Positions 62,801 through 64,000 of a DNA stretch of 64,000 nucleotides are shown piece by piece. This DNA is from Sphingomonas sp. PR090111-T3T-6A (lineage in GTDB: Bacteria > Pseudomonadota > Alphaproteobacteria > Sphingomonadales > Sphingomonadaceae): NCBI RefSeq assembly GCF_000383095.1, contig NZ_AORL01000022.1, forward strand, positions 1 through 64,000, read 5' to 3'. The notes beneath the pieces were generated by a model, which worked only from the letters and a program-made list of their open reading frames with translations, did not search any database and had not been told where the DNA came from. Within the stretch, counting starts at the first letter, position 1, and the number at the start of each line of letters is the position of its first letter. Both the position numbers and the translations under genes were made by a program.

Positions 62801-63252
62801 CGCGCCTTCTCCCGCTGGGCCAGCATCCGCTGGTCGAGCCAGCCGAGCACCCGGTTGGCGGTGTCGAGATCCCGATCGTCGACGCCCTCGAAGAGGTGAT
62901 GGCGGATGGCGCGGAGCGAGGTTTCGATCCGGCCCACCATGGCGCGGCCGGGCTCGGTCAGGAAGATGCGGTTGGCGCGGCGGTCCTGCGCGTCGGTGCG
63001 GCGCTCGACCAGGCCGGCCCGTTCGAGCTGATCGACGAGGCGCACCAGCGACGCCCCCTGTATGTCGAGCGCCGCGGCCAGCTCCGTCTGGCGCACGCCG
63101 TCGCCCAGCCGCCCGACATGGAGCAGCAGCCAGCCCGTCGCATCCGACAGGCCGAGATCGGCCACCGCGCGATCCGCCTCCGCCCGCCAGCGGCGCGCAA
63201 GCGGCAGGATGCGGCGCGCGAACTCCGCTTCGGCTTCGGTCCGGGAAATCAT
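62797..63252 (-). CDS. MarR family transcriptional regulator
   Basis: A 151-residue MarR regulator with WLLLHVGRLGDGVRQTELAAALDIQGASLVRLVDQLERAGLVERRTDAQDRRANRIFLT, the complete winged helix and wing. It heads the efflux operon, so it most likely represses the pump and responds to an aromatic ligand. I choose the ATG at 63252 because a TTAG-N4-CTAA palindrome lies over it; alternative in-frame ATGs at 63267 and 63288 would put the palindrome inside the gene. Confidence 0.93.
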   Translation of the reverse strand: MISRTEAEAEFARRILPLARRWRAEADRAVADLGLSDATGWLLLHVGRLGDGVRQTELAAALDIQGASLVRLVDQLERAGLVERRTDAQDRRANRIFLTEPGRAMVGRIETSLRAIRHHLFEGVDDRDLDTANRVLGWLDQRMLAQREKAR

Positions 63253-63264
63253 TAGCTGCCTAAT
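63251..63264. promoter_or_regulatory. MarR/SlyA-type operator at the start of marR
   Basis: The perfect inverted repeat ATTAGCTGCCTAAT has TTAG and CTAA half sites four bases apart, the same plan as the known SlyA consensus TTAGCAAGCTAA. It overlaps the marR start codon. Binding here would block the operon's own transcription or translation start, the usual autoregulation of MarR proteins. Confidence 0.65.
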
Positions 63265-63313
63265 CATTTGAAGGCGGCCGAAATGCAAGCCGAAAATCGG
63301 GGCGGAGGCCGCA

Positions 63314-63637
63314 TCAGGCCGCGGGCCTCACCTGCTGGGCGATCCAGTCGAGATAGGCCGCCGCGCCGCCGATCACCGGCGTCACCAGCACCTCGGGCAC
63401 GGCATAGCTGTGGAGCGCCAGAATCCGCGCCTGCACAGCCAGCGTGCGCTCGGCGCTGGTCTTGATCGTGAGCAGCAGTTCGCTGGCCTGCTCCACCTCG
63501 CCTTCCCAGCGATAATGGCTCTCGATCGGCATGATCTGCACGCAGGCGGCGAGCCGCTCCCCGATCAGCGCGCCGGCGATGCGGTGCGCATCCTCCCGCC
63601 CCGCCACGCTGGTCGTGATGACAACGCATTCGGTCAC
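63314..63637 (-). CDS. cutA: Divalent cation tolerance protein CutA
   Basis: CutA is a small, very stable trimeric protein linked to copper tolerance. The 107-residue product has ECVVITTSVAGREDAHRIAGALIGERLAACVQIMP, ESHYRWEGEVEQASELLLTIKT and LHSYAVPEVLVTPV, matching the whole family. The start is GTG at 63637 behind GGAGGGGG. It is divergently independent of the efflux operon and follows the LysR gene on the same strand. Confidence 0.95.
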   Translation of the reverse strand: MTECVVITTSVAGREDAHRIAGALIGERLAACVQIMPIESHYRWEGEVEQASELLLTIKTSAERTLAVQARILALHSYAVPEVLVTPVIGGAAAYLDWIAQQVRPAA

Positions 63638-63695
63638 CGTCGCCCCCTCCGCCCGCCGATTCGTGCCGGCCAAGATCGCACGCCGGGCGGGAAAG

Positions 63696-64000
63696 TCACG
63701 CCCCGCCGCGACCGGCCAGCAGGGCCGCCGCGGACGCCACCTCGTCACGCAGCCAGGCGATGAACGCCTCCACCCGCGCCACCCGCCGCATGTCGCGGTG
63801 GACGACCAGCCAGAAGCTCCGCTCGATCGACACCGCGCGGGGGAGCAGCCGCACCAGGCCCGGCGTGGCATCGCCCAGGAAACAGGGCAGGATGCCGCAC
63901 CCGGCCCCGCTCGCGATCAGCCGCGTCTGCGCGGTGATGCTGGAGGAACGAATCTCCGCCTCCAGCCGCTCGTCCACCTCGGCCAGATAGCGCAGCTCGG
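63696..64000 (-). CDS. LysR-type regulator, C-terminal part (cut by window)
   Basis: The visible ~100 codons are the end of a LysR substrate-binding domain: SITAQTRLIASGAGCGILPCFLGD, then LVRLLPRAVSIERSFWLVVHRDMRRVARVEAFIAWLRDEV, a typical type 2 periplasmic-binding fold end. The frame stays open to base 64000, so the DNA-binding N-terminal half lies outside. The target cannot be named. Confidence 0.9.
   Translation of the reverse strand, partial: ELRYLAEVDERLEAEIRSSSITAQTRLIASGAGCGILPCFLGDATPGLVRLLPRAVSIERSFWLVVHRDMRRVARVEAFIAWLRDEVASAAALLAGRGGA

Overview
The window reads as a chromosomal segment of a GC-rich alphaproteobacterium, most likely a sphingomonad (Sphingomonas or close relative). 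The evidence is a permuted two-piece tmRNA with tag ANDNEALAIAA, a complete hopanoid (hpn) locus with ispH beside hpnH, a supernumerary NDUFS4-like complex I subunit gene, and high GC throughout. I see no prophage, insertion sequence, CRISPR array, tRNA or rRNA gene. It is a dense housekeeping-plus-envelope region.

Layout. 1-9.3 kb: translation and RNA genes (infB partial, rbfA, truB, rpsO, pnp) with small genes between (DUF2239, a retropepsin-like protease, tdk, a GNAT, DUF6491). 9.4-13.8 kb: small lipoprotein, ssrA, mscL, a lemA/TPM/TPM/Nudix operon, NDUFS4-like gene. 13.9-18.3 kb: hrpB, a P-loop ATPase, polyprenyl diphosphate synthase, chorismate mutase. 18.4-22.8 kb: a self-contained phosphorelay (CheY-like regulator, hybrid kinase, LuxR-type regulator, divergent REC-Hpt protein). 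22.9-28.0 kb: a Csu-type archaic chaperone-usher pilus operon that runs on through a DUF2141 gene into hpnN. 28.5-46.8 kb: hopanoid locus hpnN, hpnM, ispH, hpnH, hpnG, shc, hpnE, hpnD, hpnC, hpnB, hpnA, hpnI, hpnJ, hpnK, hpnL and a second DUF2141 gene. 47-56.4 kb: fatty-acid beta-oxidation genes (fadE-, fadN- and fadA-like), DUF2147, a FadL-type porin, an acyl-CoA synthetase and a MerR regulator. 56.5-64 kb: ClC transporter, an AaeB/FUSC-type efflux operon with its MarR regulator, cutA, and the C-terminal end of a LysR regulator cut by the window edge.

How genes work together. IspH supplies isoprenoid precursors. HpnD, HpnC and HpnE turn farnesyl diphosphate into squalene, Shc cyclises it, HpnH adds adenosine, and HpnG removes adenine. 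HpnI, HpnK and HpnJ add, deacetylate and rearrange an amino sugar, giving a predicted bacteriohopanetetrol cyclitol ether. HpnN (with HpnM and HpnL) handles hopanoid movement to the outer membrane. No hpnO, hpnP or hpnR is present in the window.

The least ordinary signals are: a 129-bp nested palindromic element inserted in frame in truB, with a second copy that supplies the ribosome binding site of hpnK; a pair of CCGGG-centred repeats embracing the promoter of a DUF2239 gene whose product looks ribbon-helix-helix-like; the pilus operon continuing into hpnN; a hybrid kinase whose first receiver carries Glu in place of the phospho-acceptor Asp; and the permuted tmRNA. Genes are mostly packed in overlapping operons (ATGA, GTGA or TGATG junctions). 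Functions were assigned by reading the translated sequence, without database searches.
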